Source of the DNA: Halochromatium roseum
GTDB lineage: Bacteria; Pseudomonadota; Gammaproteobacteria; Chromatiales; Chromatiaceae
Direction of reading: 5' to 3'
NCBI RefSeq assembly: GCF_016653315.1
Contig: NZ_NHSH01000070.1
Location: 68,472 to 132,471, forward strand
Length of the DNA: 64,000 bases
The position numbers were made by a program, and so were the translations under genes. A model generated the notes under the pieces. That model was not told the DNA's origin, did no database searches, and saw nothing but the letters and a program-made list of their open reading frames with translations. Below are positions 44,959 through 53,861 of the stretch, in pieces (positions within the stretch are counted from its first letter, which is position 1; each line of letters starts with the position of its first letter).

Positions 44959-45848
44959 CGGCGTGCCTGCTTCGCGGGCGCCTTGGCCTGACGCTGAAGC
45001 AGGGGCTCTGCTCGGGCGTTGCGGTCTGAGACTGAGCCTGAGTCTGAGTCTGAGCTTGAGCCTGGGTCTGAGCCGAGGACTGACGTGCCTGGCGGCTCCA
45101 ACGGGAACAGGCGTTGCAGAATGAGAAAACCCAGCCAGACCAGCAAGATCGAGGTCAACGTATCGCTGAGGAAATGGGCGCCCGCGGCCATCCGTGCGAG
45201 CACCATGGCCAGCAGATAGAGCAGGGCCACGCCGGTCCAGATGGAGCTGACCCCGAACAGCACCACCGGTACCGCGACCAGCCATGCGGCGGCCGCGACA
45301 TGACCAGAGGAAAAGCTACCGCCGTTCTGATCGGAGACGACGAAGGCCGGCGTGAAGGTCCGGTGGCCGCCGAACGGCTCGAGCTGGATTGGGCGTGCTC
45401 GTCCCCAATGCTCCTTGAAGACTTGATTGACGATCAGCCCTGGCACGAGCGCGAGTAACAGCAGCAGGAAGCCCAGTTGGCGCCCGCTGACGAGCCGTGC
45501 GGCGCTGACTTTGCTGGGTTTGGCGAGGCGTAGATCTCCACGTCGCGTGAGGACAACACGCATGGCCTTGGCCTCGGGCGCGTCAATGCCGCCTAGGGCG
45601 CTGCTTGCCGCCGATGCATGCCGGCGCCCAATCGCCCAAGCACCGGTCAGGCCAAGGCTGGCGATCACCAAGGCCTCATCGATCGAGCCATACATGAATT
45701 GTTCCCAGAAGGCACCGCGCGCGGCGAAGCCGCCCTCCGGGGTCCAGAACAGACCCGCGACGACGAGATCGATCTGCGGAAACGCGAGCCAAAGATCGGC
45801 CAGCGCGAAGAACAGAATCGAGACGGCAAGCAGCGGCGGGGCACTCAT
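44955..45848 (-). CDS. PAP2-family membrane phosphatase
   Basis: Acid-phosphatase-like integral membrane enzyme of 297 aa. The three catalytic motifs are present: KEHWGRARP (145-153), SFSSGH (178-183) and R219-x5-H225-x3-D229 (ARMAAGAHFLSD). Related enzymes dephosphorylate undecaprenyl diphosphate or lipid A, with the active site facing the periplasm. A hydrophilic insert at about residues 76-122 and a tail of Ser/Asp repeats (SDPGSSSDSDSGSVSD) are unusual. Its place between DUF5989 and the lipoprotein gene suggests lipid-carrier recycling or lipid A modification. Confidence 0.88.
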   Translation of the reverse strand: MSAPPLLAVSILFFALADLWLAFPQIDLVVAGLFWTPEGGFAARGAFWEQFMYGSIDEALVIASLGLTGAWAIGRRHASAASSALGGIDAPEAKAMRVVLTRRGDLRLAKPSKVSAARLVSGRQLGFLLLLLALVPGLIVNQVFKEHWGRARPIQLEPFGGHRTFTPAFVVSDQNGGSFSSGHVAAAAWLVAVPVVLFGVSSIWTGVALLYLLAMVLARMAAGAHFLSDTLTSILLVWLGFLILQRLFPLEPPGTSVLGSDPGSSSDSDSGSVSDRNARAEPLLQRQAKAPAKQARR

Positions 45849-45868
45849 GGATGCGATGGGGTTTGCTT

Positions 45869-46021
45869 TCAGAAAAGGGTATAGATGAACGGCGCGACTG
45901 CCGAGCCTTGGGCGAGCACGATCAGTGCCCCGAGCAGCAGCATGACGACGATAATCGGCGCGAGCCAGAACTTCTTGCGCTCACGCATGAAGCCCCAGAG
46001 GTCTTTGAGCAGGTCGAGCAT
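45869..46021 (-). CDS. DUF5989-like single-helix membrane microprotein
   Basis: A 50-residue protein, MLDLLKDLWGFMRERKKFWL and onward, with a basic amphipathic start and one hydrophobic helix (APIIVVMLLLGALIVLAQGS). Such small DUF5989 proteins are found next to SxtJ and carbamoyltransferase genes. The start at 46021 was chosen over a longer frame from 46159 that overlaps the neighbour. Function is unknown. Confidence 0.85.
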   Translation of the reverse strand: MLDLLKDLWGFMRERKKFWLAPIIVVMLLLGALIVLAQGSAVAPFIYTLF

Positions 46022-46064
46022 CGGTAGCAGTCTCTCGTCGGTCAGGTTGTGCGCAGGTCGTGCG

Positions 46065-46469
46065 TCAGTAGGGTCGTTCGAACGAATCGGGCGCAATCGG
46101 CCGGCTCGGTTCGCGGTAGCTCTCGGCCTCAGGCCGCAGCCGGCGACGCATCGGGTCATGACGGAACAAGCGCATCACCGCGCCGACCGGCACGAACAGC
46201 AGAAAGAACACCAGGCCCAAGATCAGCGGCGTCGTGATCCGACTCATCATCAGGCCAAAACGCATCCAGCCGCGATAGACCGGGCGCAGACTGCGCGGCG
46301 CTATCCAGCCCCAGAGCGCTAGCACCGCAGCCAGCGGCCAAGGCCAGAGCGGCCAGCCAAGGCTGAGCAGCCAGGGCAGCAACAGCCCAAACAGCAGGAC
46401 GATGATCGTCGCCGTGGTCAGCGCGAAGCTGCGCAGTCCGGCGCGGTCGAGTTCGGGGATCGGGTGCAT
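46065..46469 (-). CDS. SxtJ-like membrane protein
   Basis: A 134-residue protein with about three hydrophobic helices (FALTTATIIVLLFGLLLPWL, WPLAAVLALWGWIAP, TPLILGLVFFLLFVPVGAVM) and a hydrophilic Arg-rich tail. The order carbamoyltransferase, SxtJ-like, DUF5989 is a known neighbourhood, named from the saxitoxin cluster, where SxtJ's activity is unproven. The ATG at 46469 gives MHPIPELDRAGLRSF. It lies 23 bases after the carbamoyltransferase stop. Confidence 0.82.
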   Translation of the reverse strand: MHPIPELDRAGLRSFALTTATIIVLLFGLLLPWLLSLGWPLWPWPLAAVLALWGWIAPRSLRPVYRGWMRFGLMMSRITTPLILGLVFFLLFVPVGAVMRLFRHDPMRRRLRPEAESYREPSRPIAPDSFERPY

Positions 46470-46492
46470 GGGGTGGCGATAGGCTCGGTACT

Positions 46493-48346
46493 CTAGTCCA
46501 GCTCGAAGGTCTGCTGCCAACTCAGGTCTTGCTCCTGAGTGGGTTGTTCGGACTTGGTCAGCAGGCAGTTCTCGAGCACCAGGGCGTCCATCTCAGTGCG
46601 CATGAAGCAGCGATAGGCATCCTCGGGTGAACCGACGATGGGCTCGCCACGGACATTGAATGAGGTGTTGACCAGCAGCGGACAGCCGGTACGCTCGGCA
46701 AAGGCCGAGATCAGCCGATGGAAGCGGGGGTTGGTCTCGCGGTGCACCGTCTGCAGCCGTGCCGAGTAATCGACATGGGTGATGGCCGGGACCTCGGAGC
46801 GGGCGATATGCAGCTTATCGATCCCGAACAACTGTTGCTCGGCCTCGGTCATCTTGATCCGCTTCGACGCGGCCACCGGTGCGACGATCAGCATATACGG
46901 GCTGGGCCGCGACTGCTCGAACCAGTCGCTGACCTGCTCGGCGAGCACCGCTGGCGCGAATGGGCGAAATGACTCGCGGTACTTGATCTTCAGGTTCATC
47001 ACCGACTGCATGCGCGGATTGCGCGGGTCGCCAATGATCGAGCGCCCGCCAAGCGCGCGCGGGCCGAACTCCATCCGCCCCTGGAACCAGCCGATGATCT
47101 GGCCGGCGTCGAGCAGTTCGGCCAGTTTGGCCATCAACACCTCGTCATCGAGGCGCTGATAGGGGATTTCAGCGTCATCCAGAAAGGTCTGGATCTGCGT
47201 ATTCGGGAAGCGCGGGCCAAGATAGGCGCCTTGCATCCGGTCCGTCGTCGAATCAGTCGAGCTGGTGCGTGGCTGATCCAGATACTCATACCAGACCGAG
47301 AGCGCCGCCCCGAGCGCACCACCGGCATCGCCCGCGGCGGGCTGAATCCAGATCTGCTCGAATGGGCCTTCACGCTGCAGGCGGCCATTGGCAACGCAGT
47401 TCAGCGCCACGCCGCCGGCCAGGCAGAGCCGATCAACCCCAAGCTCGCGATGCAGCGTGCGCGCAAGCCGCAGCACCACCTCCTCGGTAACGACCTGGAT
47501 CGAAGCAGCTAGATCCATCTCGCGCTGGGTCACCGGCGACTCCGGCTGGCGCGGTGGGCCGCCGAACAGCCGCGTGAAGGCGCGGCTGGTCATGGTCAGG
47601 CCGTTGGCATAGTTGAAATAGCGCATGTCCATGCGGAAGCTGCCGTCGTCCTTGAGCGCGATGAGATGCTTAAGGATCAGCTCGACATAGCGCGGCTCGC
47701 CATAGGGCGCGAGCCCCATCAGCTTGTACTCACCGGAGTTGACCTTGAAGCCGGCAAAGTAGGTAAAGGCTGAATAGAGCAGGCCGAGCGAGTGCGGAAA
47801 CTGGATCTCCCACAATGGGCTCAGCCGGTTGCCCTCGCCGAGCCAGGCACTGGTGGTCGCCCACTCGCCGACGCCATCCAGGCAGAGCACCGCCGCGCGC
47901 TCGAACGGACTCGGGAAGAAGGCCGAGGCGGCGTGCGATTGATGGTGCTGGGTGAACAGCAGCGGCGGCAGTTGCGCAATCGGCAGCGCACCGAGCTTGG
48001 CCAGCTCCCGCTTGAGCAGCTCCTTAAGGAATAGCTTCTCCTTGAGCCAGATCGGCATCGCGGTGATGAACGAGCGCAGCCCGCGCGGCGCATAGGCGAG
48101 GTAGGTCTCGAGTAGCCGCTCGAACTTGATCAGCGGCTTGTCGTAGAAGACGATCTGATCCAGCTCGGCCAGCGCGATGCCGGCCTCGTCGAGGCAATAG
48201 CGGATCGCCTCGGCCGGGAAGGCGGCATCATGCTTCTTGCGCGAGAAGCGTTCCTGCTGGGCAGCCGCCAGCACCTCGCCGTCGCGCACCAGAGCGGCCG
48301 CGCTGTCGTGATAAAATGCCGAGATGCCGAGGATGTTGACCGCCAT
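46493..48346 (-). CDS. NodU/CmcH-type carbamoyltransferase
   Basis: Transfers the carbamoyl group of carbamoyl phosphate, through carbamoyl-AMP, to a hydroxyl of an acceptor. The protein is 617 aa. Its N-terminal Kae1-like domain starts NILGISAFYHDSAAALVRDG and has FTQHHQSHAASAFFPSPFER and CLAGGVALNCVANGR. The C-terminal YrdC-like domain has FQGRMEFGPRALGGRSIIGD and the nucleotide region LLVNTSFNVRGEPIV. NodU acts on Nod factors and CmcH on cephem. Here the neighbours indicate a surface glycan or lipid-linked sugar acceptor, which is inferred. Confidence 0.92.
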   Translation of the reverse strand: MAVNILGISAFYHDSAAALVRDGEVLAAAQQERFSRKKHDAAFPAEAIRYCLDEAGIALAELDQIVFYDKPLIKFERLLETYLAYAPRGLRSFITAMPIWLKEKLFLKELLKRELAKLGALPIAQLPPLLFTQHHQSHAASAFFPSPFERAAVLCLDGVGEWATTSAWLGEGNRLSPLWEIQFPHSLGLLYSAFTYFAGFKVNSGEYKLMGLAPYGEPRYVELILKHLIALKDDGSFRMDMRYFNYANGLTMTSRAFTRLFGGPPRQPESPVTQREMDLAASIQVVTEEVVLRLARTLHRELGVDRLCLAGGVALNCVANGRLQREGPFEQIWIQPAAGDAGGALGAALSVWYEYLDQPRTSSTDSTTDRMQGAYLGPRFPNTQIQTFLDDAEIPYQRLDDEVLMAKLAELLDAGQIIGWFQGRMEFGPRALGGRSIIGDPRNPRMQSVMNLKIKYRESFRPFAPAVLAEQVSDWFEQSRPSPYMLIVAPVAASKRIKMTEAEQQLFGIDKLHIARSEVPAITHVDYSARLQTVHRETNPRFHRLISAFAERTGCPLLVNTSFNVRGEPIVGSPEDAYRCFMRTEMDALVLENCLLTKSEQPTQEQDLSWQQTFELD

Positions 48347-48424
48347 GAGAACCGCAAACGCGTCTGCACTAAGGTTCGCGCGGCGGGTGCCGCGTCAGCC
48401 GCCGGAGTATAACGAAGTTCTGAT

Positions 48425-48478
48425 GGTCTGACCTATCGGATCGGCTGACCTATTTAGATTGGCTGACCTAGCTGACCG
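48425..48478 (+). repeat. Three 18-bp tandem units in the divergent carbamoyltransferase-SGNH spacer
   Basis: Units 48425-48442, 48443-48460 and 48461-48478 share GG(T/C)(C/T)TGACCTA at the same phase. They lie in the 229-nt region that should hold both divergent promoters, so they could be binding sites as well as slippage products. Confidence 0.85.
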
Positions 48479-48575
48479 CTGATCGGCGCGCGCCTTGGGT
48501 CGGTCGCTTGTAGAACGAATGCGATGAACGTAGGACGCGGAACGCAGCGCGGCTGTTTCGCGCCGAGGAAGGGGC

Positions 48576-49700
48576 ATGGTGCGTCGTCTATTGCTGGGGT
48601 TCGTTTGGCTGCTGTTCGTCTTTCTGCTTTTGCAGCTGGCCGGCTTTGTGTTCTATCAGTTCGTGGTCAGCCGGCCGATCAGCGGCTATGGCTATCCAAC
48701 CGGGCTCGAGCAGCCGCATGCTGAACTCGGCTACCATTATCAGCCCAATTTCTCCGCGCATTTCAAGGGCACGGCCTATCACCACATCCTGATCGAGACC
48801 AATCCTCAGGGCTTTCGCGACGCCGATTTCGCACCGCGGTCGGGCGAGGGCCTGCGGGTCGCCGTGCTTGGGGATTCCGTGGTACTCGGCCCTGGTGTCG
48901 AGGCCGAGGAGCGTTTCACGAGCTGCCTCGATAAGCCGGCGATCGCGCGAGCAGCCCCTGCCGGGCAGCCAGCGGCCTCTTCAGTGCAATCACAGGACTG
49001 GCGGGTGCTCAATCTCGGCGTGCATGCGTACAGCTTCGGCCATTACGTCAAGCTCGCCGAGCTGGATTTCCTCGGTGCCGAGCCCGATGCGGTGCTGCTT
49101 GGGATCACGCTCAACGACTTCGCGCCGATGCAGAGCGTCGGCCCAGCGCGACGCGCTCGCCGGCAGGTCGAAGGTTGGCATAAGCCGGAGTGGATCGCGC
49201 GCATCCAAGCGCGCATTGGCCGCACCTATGCGGCGCGTTTCCTCGACGAACTCGATACCCGACTTCGCTATGCGTTGCTTAGTGCCGATGAGCGCGAGGC
49301 CTATCACACCACCTGGATGCGCACCGTGGTCGAGGCCTGGCGGCAGGACGAGAACCGCGAGCGTTTCGCGACCCGTCTGGATCAATTCACCGACCTCATC
49401 GAACAGCGTGGTCTGCCGCTCGGCATCGTTCTGTTCCCCGAGTTGAATGCGCTCAGCGATCCCGAGACCTTCGATGGCCCGCGTCAGCAGGTGCGAGCCC
49501 TGCTCGAGGCCCGCGACCTGGACTACTGCGATCCATACGATGACTTCGCCCGCCAGCCAGACCTGGAGGCGCTGTTCCTGGTTCGAGACAGCGTGCACTA
49601 CACCCCGCGTGGCCATCAGCTGTTGTGTGCGGCGATCGAGCGCTGTCTCGAGGCCGGGGCGCTAGCCGAGCTTGCCGAGGCCAGCTCGGCAGAGCGGTAG
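48576..49700 (+). CDS. Membrane-anchored SGNH-fold hydrolase or acyltransferase-like protein
   Basis: A 374 aa protein. One N-terminal membrane helix (LLLGFVWLLFVFLLLQLAGF) is followed by a periplasmic SGNH/GDSL domain. Block I is AVLGDSVVLGPGV with Ser101, the Asn of block III is in LGITLNDF, and the C-terminal Asp-His dyad is in RDSVHYTPRGH. Proteins like this often sit with carbamoyltransferase-SxtJ sets and in O-acetylation systems. The acceptor is unknown. It is transcribed away from the carbamoyltransferase and overlaps the convergent GT4 gene by 39 bases at its 3' end. Confidence 0.8.
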   Translation: MVRRLLLGFVWLLFVFLLLQLAGFVFYQFVVSRPISGYGYPTGLEQPHAELGYHYQPNFSAHFKGTAYHHILIETNPQGFRDADFAPRSGEGLRVAVLGDSVVLGPGVEAEERFTSCLDKPAIARAAPAGQPAASSVQSQDWRVLNLGVHAYSFGHYVKLAELDFLGAEPDAVLLGITLNDFAPMQSVGPARRARRQVEGWHKPEWIARIQARIGRTYAARFLDELDTRLRYALLSADEREAYHTTWMRTVVEAWRQDENRERFATRLDQFTDLIEQRGLPLGIVLFPELNALSDPETFDGPRQQVRALLEARDLDYCDPYDDFARQPDLEALFLVRDSVHYTPRGHQLLCAAIERCLEAGALAELAEASSAER

Positions 49701-50810
49701 CCTCATGGCGGACAAGTAGGCATCAGTGGCGGCTTCGATGCCGTAACCGCGGGCTGCTTGTTGGAGTGTCGCGGCGGGTAAGGGTGCAGCGAGGGTGCTT
49801 GCCATGGCCGCGGCCAAGGCTTGGTGGTCCCCAACTGGAACCAGCGGCCCATAGCGACCTGCTTGCAGGATCTCGCTCGGACCGCTCGGACAGTCCGTCG
49901 ACACCACGGGCGTGCCAAGCGCGAGCGCCTCGATGAGCACAAAGCCCAACCCCTCCCAGCGCGATGTAAAGGCAAAGAGATCCGCGTTAGCCAGGTAGGC
50001 ATAGGGCTCAGGGATGAAGCCCGGCAGGGTGACATCCTCGGCAACACCCAGCTCCCGTGCGAGCCTGAGCAGGCGCTCACGACGACGGCCGCGGCCAATG
50101 ATCATCAGTCGGCATTGACGTTGGGCGCGCAGCAGGGCAAAGCCCCGCAACAGCGTCTCGAAGTCTTTGCGCCCGCAGAGTTCGCCGGCGCCGAGGATCA
50201 GGGGCCAGTCCGCATCCTGGAACCAGGGATGCGTCGGCGCGGGCAGTTTGGTGTCGAACAGCAACGCTGGCACCACCGGCGAAGGCGCCACCTGGATCAG
50301 CGATCGTGCCAGGCCGGTGTAACGCGCGATATCGTCCGCGGCACCCTGACTAGGAGTGATGACTTGGTCAGCAAAGGGGTACAGCTTGCCGATCGAGGTC
50401 CGCTGCAACCAGCGTTCCCACCAACCACGACTGGCAAGATCAACCGAAAGCGTAGTCCCCAAGCGCAGCAACAAACGGGTCTCGACGCCGGCCAGGGCAC
50501 GCGCCAGTAAGGCGGTTCGGTTGACACGGTCCTTGTCCGATAAGAGCGCGGCAGGTCGCTCGCGACGCAGGTAGCGCACCAGACTTGGCAGGCAGGCGTA
50601 GGTTTGCCGATGACCGAGATCGAGGATGCGGATACCGGGGGCGGCTGTTCCAGGATCAGCCGTGTTCAGTTCTGGCCCGTGCCCACGCACCTTGAGCAGA
50701 TCGACCGGATAGCCGCGTCGGGCGATCGCCGGCAGCAGGTTCTTGGCCACCCGGTCGACGCCGCTGTGGCCGGAGGTGGACAAAAAGAAGGCAACGCGAG
50801 GCTCAGCCAT
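49662..50810 (-). CDS. GT4-family glycosyltransferase
   Basis: Cytoplasmic retaining sugar transferase of 382 aa and GT-B fold. The N-terminal domain has STSGHSGVDRVAKNLLPAI, and the C-terminal donor site has GRKDFETLLRGFALL and the E-x7-E motif SRWEGLGFVLIEALALGTP. The ATG at 50810 gives MAEPRVAFFLSTSG. It overlaps the asnB stop by eight bases, implying coupling. It shares the segment ALALGTPVVSTDCPSG with the GT4 at 52638, so the two are paralogues. The donor sugar cannot be told. Confidence 0.88.
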   Translation of the reverse strand: MAEPRVAFFLSTSGHSGVDRVAKNLLPAIARRGYPVDLLKVRGHGPELNTADPGTAAPGIRILDLGHRQTYACLPSLVRYLRRERPAALLSDKDRVNRTALLARALAGVETRLLLRLGTTLSVDLASRGWWERWLQRTSIGKLYPFADQVITPSQGAADDIARYTGLARSLIQVAPSPVVPALLFDTKLPAPTHPWFQDADWPLILGAGELCGRKDFETLLRGFALLRAQRQCRLMIIGRGRRRERLLRLARELGVAEDVTLPGFIPEPYAYLANADLFAFTSRWEGLGFVLIEALALGTPVVSTDCPSGPSEILQAGRYGPLVPVGDHQALAAAMASTLAAPLPAATLQQAARGYGIEAATDAYLSAMRLPLCRAGLGKLG

Positions 50811-52632
50811 CAGAGGCGATCCAGTCCAACGGGTCTTCATTGGGCTGCGGAACTTGGCCCGGCTGGTCGATGAACAGTCGGTGCCAGATCGCGAACTGCA
50901 GCAGGCCGAACAGCTCCCGACTGCCGCCACGATGGGCTTGTCGCGCCGCCACCAGATCCGGGATGGTTTCGCTCCGAAACCACTCACGAACGCCCTGGTT
51001 GCGCATCAGCAGGTCACCAATGCGCGCCGCCATCGGGCCACTGAGCCAGTCGCCAACCGGGACATGGAAGCCGCGTTTCGGCCGCTCGAGATGACCCGGT
51101 GGCAAACGGGGCTCAGCCCATTGGCGCAGCAGCACTTTGCCGGTTCGCCCGAGCACCTTGAGATGATCTGGCAATGCTAGCCCAAACTCGACCAGGCGAT
51201 GGTCGAGGAAGGGCACGCGCCCCTCAACCCCAAAGGCCATCAGCATGCGATCGGTCTTCACCAGTAGGTTGTCCGGCAGCGCGGTCACCAGGTCGGTCTG
51301 TTGTCGACGTTGTAGGTCGGACCAGTTCCGCGGGGTCGACTGCCAGGCATCGATGAACGGCTGGCGGGCGCGTGCTGCGGCATGGCTCAGCCTCGGCCCG
51401 AACAGGCGTTGCATCCAGGTCCGCGACCATTGCGGGCGGCTGCGAAAGCCGCCGCTGCCGGGGTGGAGCAGGGATTTCCCCCAGCGCTCCAGCCGCGTTG
51501 GGCGGTAGCGACGGTAGCCGGCGAAGGCCTCATCGCCGCCCTCGCCGGAGAACACCACCTTGAGATCCTGTGCGGCCGTCTCGGCCAGGATCGATGTGGG
51601 CAGACAGGCGTAGTCACGCATCAACTCGTCTGCCGCCCAGACACTGTGGGGGATGCGGGCAAACACCTGATCCAGCTCCAGCTCGAGGGCGCTGTGCTCG
51701 AAGCCGAACCAGTCGGCAACCCGTTGCGCCTCGTCGAGCTCGTGCGCCATCGCCGTGCCGCGATAACCGACCGAAAAGCTCTGGATGCGTCCGGCCCCAA
51801 GCGCCTGCAGCTGACAGGCGAGCACCGCCGAGTCGAGCCCCCCGGAGAGAAAGAGTCCGAAGGGCACATCGGCGCGCATGTGCTCTCGCATCCCTTCGGT
51901 GAGGAGACCGTCCAGCTGTTGCAGGGCCTCGTCTTCGTTCAGGCTGCTTGGGGCGATCTGCAACGGCGACCAATACCGATGCCGGCGAATCCCCAGATCG
52001 GCGTCGATCACCAGCATCTCGCCGGGCAGCACGCGGCGAATCCCAGCGACAAGGGTCTCCTCGCCACTGCTGAACTGCTGCAAGAGAAATTGTGCGAGCG
52101 CCTGAGGCTGGACCTGGGGTTGGTGGCCAAGCAGTGGCAACAGCGCCTTGATCTCGGAGGCAAAGGCGATGCGATCAGGGAGTTGCAGGTAGAACAGGGG
52201 CTTGATGCCCAAGCGGTCGCGCACCAGCAGCAGGCGCCGCTGGGCGTCGTCGTACAGGGCAAAGGCATACATGCCGCGCAGGCGCTCGAGGTAGCCGTCG
52301 CCGTATGCCGCGTAGGCGAGCAGGATGGATTCGGAGTCTGAACTCGAGGAGGGATGGTGACCGAGCCGTCGCAACGCATCGTTCAGCTCGAGGTAGTTGT
52401 AGATCTCGCCATTGGCCGCAAGGCTGAGCCGGCCGTCGCTGGAGACCATTGGCTGATGTCCACTGCTGAGCCCGATGATGGACAGTCGCGTCTGCGCCAG
52501 CCCGACGGCGCCCTGGATATGCACGCCCTGGTCATCCGGACCGCGATGCGCCAACTGCGCGGCCATGGCGTCGAGCAGCGCTCGTTCTGGCTTGCGGCCG
52601 TCTTTCAGGATCAATCCGGCGATGCCGCACAT
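50803..52632 (-). CDS. AsnB-type glutamine-hydrolysing amidotransferase
   Basis: Asparagine synthetase family, 609 aa. The N-terminal class II glutaminase domain starts MCGIAGL (Cys2 nucleophile) and has HRGPDDQG and NGEIYNY. The C-terminal synthetase domain has the ATP loop FLSGGLDSAVLA near residue 260 and the EGGDEAFAGYRRYRP segment. Placed between two glycosyltransferases, it is more likely to amidate a uronic acid or peptide side chain of a surface polysaccharide, as proposed for WbpS-like proteins, than to make free asparagine. That is an inference from context. Confidence 0.88.
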   Translation of the reverse strand: MCGIAGLILKDGRKPERALLDAMAAQLAHRGPDDQGVHIQGAVGLAQTRLSIIGLSSGHQPMVSSDGRLSLAANGEIYNYLELNDALRRLGHHPSSSSDSESILLAYAAYGDGYLERLRGMYAFALYDDAQRRLLLVRDRLGIKPLFYLQLPDRIAFASEIKALLPLLGHQPQVQPQALAQFLLQQFSSGEETLVAGIRRVLPGEMLVIDADLGIRRHRYWSPLQIAPSSLNEDEALQQLDGLLTEGMREHMRADVPFGLFLSGGLDSAVLACQLQALGAGRIQSFSVGYRGTAMAHELDEAQRVADWFGFEHSALELELDQVFARIPHSVWAADELMRDYACLPTSILAETAAQDLKVVFSGEGGDEAFAGYRRYRPTRLERWGKSLLHPGSGGFRSRPQWSRTWMQRLFGPRLSHAAARARQPFIDAWQSTPRNWSDLQRRQQTDLVTALPDNLLVKTDRMLMAFGVEGRVPFLDHRLVEFGLALPDHLKVLGRTGKVLLRQWAEPRLPPGHLERPKRGFHVPVGDWLSGPMAARIGDLLMRNQGVREWFRSETIPDLVAARQAHRGGSRELFGLLQFAIWHRLFIDQPGQVPQPNEDPLDWIASDG

Positions 52633-52637
52633 CGTCC

Positions 52638-53861
52638 TTAGTTCGCCGTCCCAGGCTCGCCGATCCCTAACTCGGGAGCGCTCATCTCCGGCCTTGGATC
52701 GCTGAGCCCGAGCACCTGCGCATAACGCGCGGCGCTCCGTTTCGGGTCGAAGCGCCCGGCACCGGCGCGCAGCAGCTCTGCCGGTAGCGGCTTCTCGAGC
52801 ACCGAACGCATCGCTTCAGCCAGGGCAACCGGATCATCAACCGGCACCAAGGGGCCGAGCCGGCCATCGTCGAGAATATCGCGCGCGCCGCTTGGGCAGT
52901 CGGTCGAAACACAGGGCGTGCCGAGTGCGAGGGCCTCGATTAGGGCGTTGCTGGAGCCCTCGAACAGCGATGAGCAGACGAACAGATCGGCAGCGGCAAC
53001 ATAGCGAAACGGGTTTGGCTGATAACCCAGCAATTCGATCCGATCCGCAATCCCGAGCCGTGTTGCCAGCGCCTGCAGCCGGTCATGCTGGCCGCCCTGA
53101 CCGCAGATCATCAGGCGTGCATCGAGTGCCGTCGGTAGTAACGCGAAGGCGCGCAGCAAGAGGCCGAAATGCTTGGCTCGCACTAGGCGCCCGACACTGA
53201 CGATGATCGGCCCGGGCTTTTGTTTGAGCCAAGGGTGCAAAATCGGCTCGCTGGCCAGGCGGTCGATCGTCTCGGTGTCGACCGGATTCAGGATGGTTTC
53301 GATGCGCGGCGATGGGTGGTGCTGTATCGACCCCCGGCTTAGCATGCGGTGCAAGGCGGCACTGACCCCGGAAGAGTTGCCGATCAGCAGATCGGCTTGG
53401 CGATAGAGCCGGGTGAGTCGCCAGCCATTCCAGGCCGCTGTCCAGGGACTGTTGCGCTTGAGCCGTTCCGGAACATTGGTACCGATGCGAAAAGCAGTGA
53501 AGGGTCGCTCTCCGGTCAGCTTGGGTTGCATCAGGAGGCGATGACTTCGGTCGCGATTGCTGAGGATGGCGTCTGGCTGGCGCTGGTGCAGATAGTCGAG
53601 CAGCTGGACCTCGGCCTGCTTGAGTTGCTCGAGATCGATGGTAAAACACTCGACCTCACCTCTAAGCTCGCTCAGGTCTGGATGCCTGGGACTCGGTAGC
53701 AACAGGTCGATCTCGATGCCCCGCTCGAGCAGCGCCTCCATCAGCGTTGTCATCACGCGTCCGATACCGCCACTTCCCTTGAGGAAACCAATCATGGCCA
53801 GTCGCGGTCGAGGTTCGCTTGCGCTCGCACTCGGAGACGGGAATGCCCTGTTATCGGTCAT
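52638..53861 (-). CDS. GT4-family glycosyltransferase
   Basis: GT-B fold enzyme of 407 aa. The N-terminal lobe has MIGFLKGSGGIGRVMTTLME, and the donor lobe has SVGRLVRAKHFGLLLRAFALL and the E-x7-E motif SSLFEGSSNALIEALALGTP. A short Ser/Pro tail precedes the first strand. The ATG at 53861 was chosen. A TTG at 53906 would add 15 residues that overlap an AAGGAGG ribosome site, so it is less likely. asnB follows after five bases. Paralogue of the GT4 at 49662. Confidence 0.85.
   Translation of the reverse strand: MTDNRAFPSPSASASEPRPRLAMIGFLKGSGGIGRVMTTLMEALLERGIEIDLLLPSPRHPDLSELRGEVECFTIDLEQLKQAEVQLLDYLHQRQPDAILSNRDRSHRLLMQPKLTGERPFTAFRIGTNVPERLKRNSPWTAAWNGWRLTRLYRQADLLIGNSSGVSAALHRMLSRGSIQHHPSPRIETILNPVDTETIDRLASEPILHPWLKQKPGPIIVSVGRLVRAKHFGLLLRAFALLPTALDARLMICGQGGQHDRLQALATRLGIADRIELLGYQPNPFRYVAAADLFVCSSLFEGSSNALIEALALGTPCVSTDCPSGARDILDDGRLGPLVPVDDPVALAEAMRSVLEKPLPAELLRAGAGRFDPKRSAARYAQVLGLSDPRPEMSAPELGIGEPGTAN

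Noticed and set aside
48347-48424. Divergent promoters upstream of the carbamoyltransferase
   Set aside because: No -35/-10 pair of reasonable quality was found, so no promoter is claimed.
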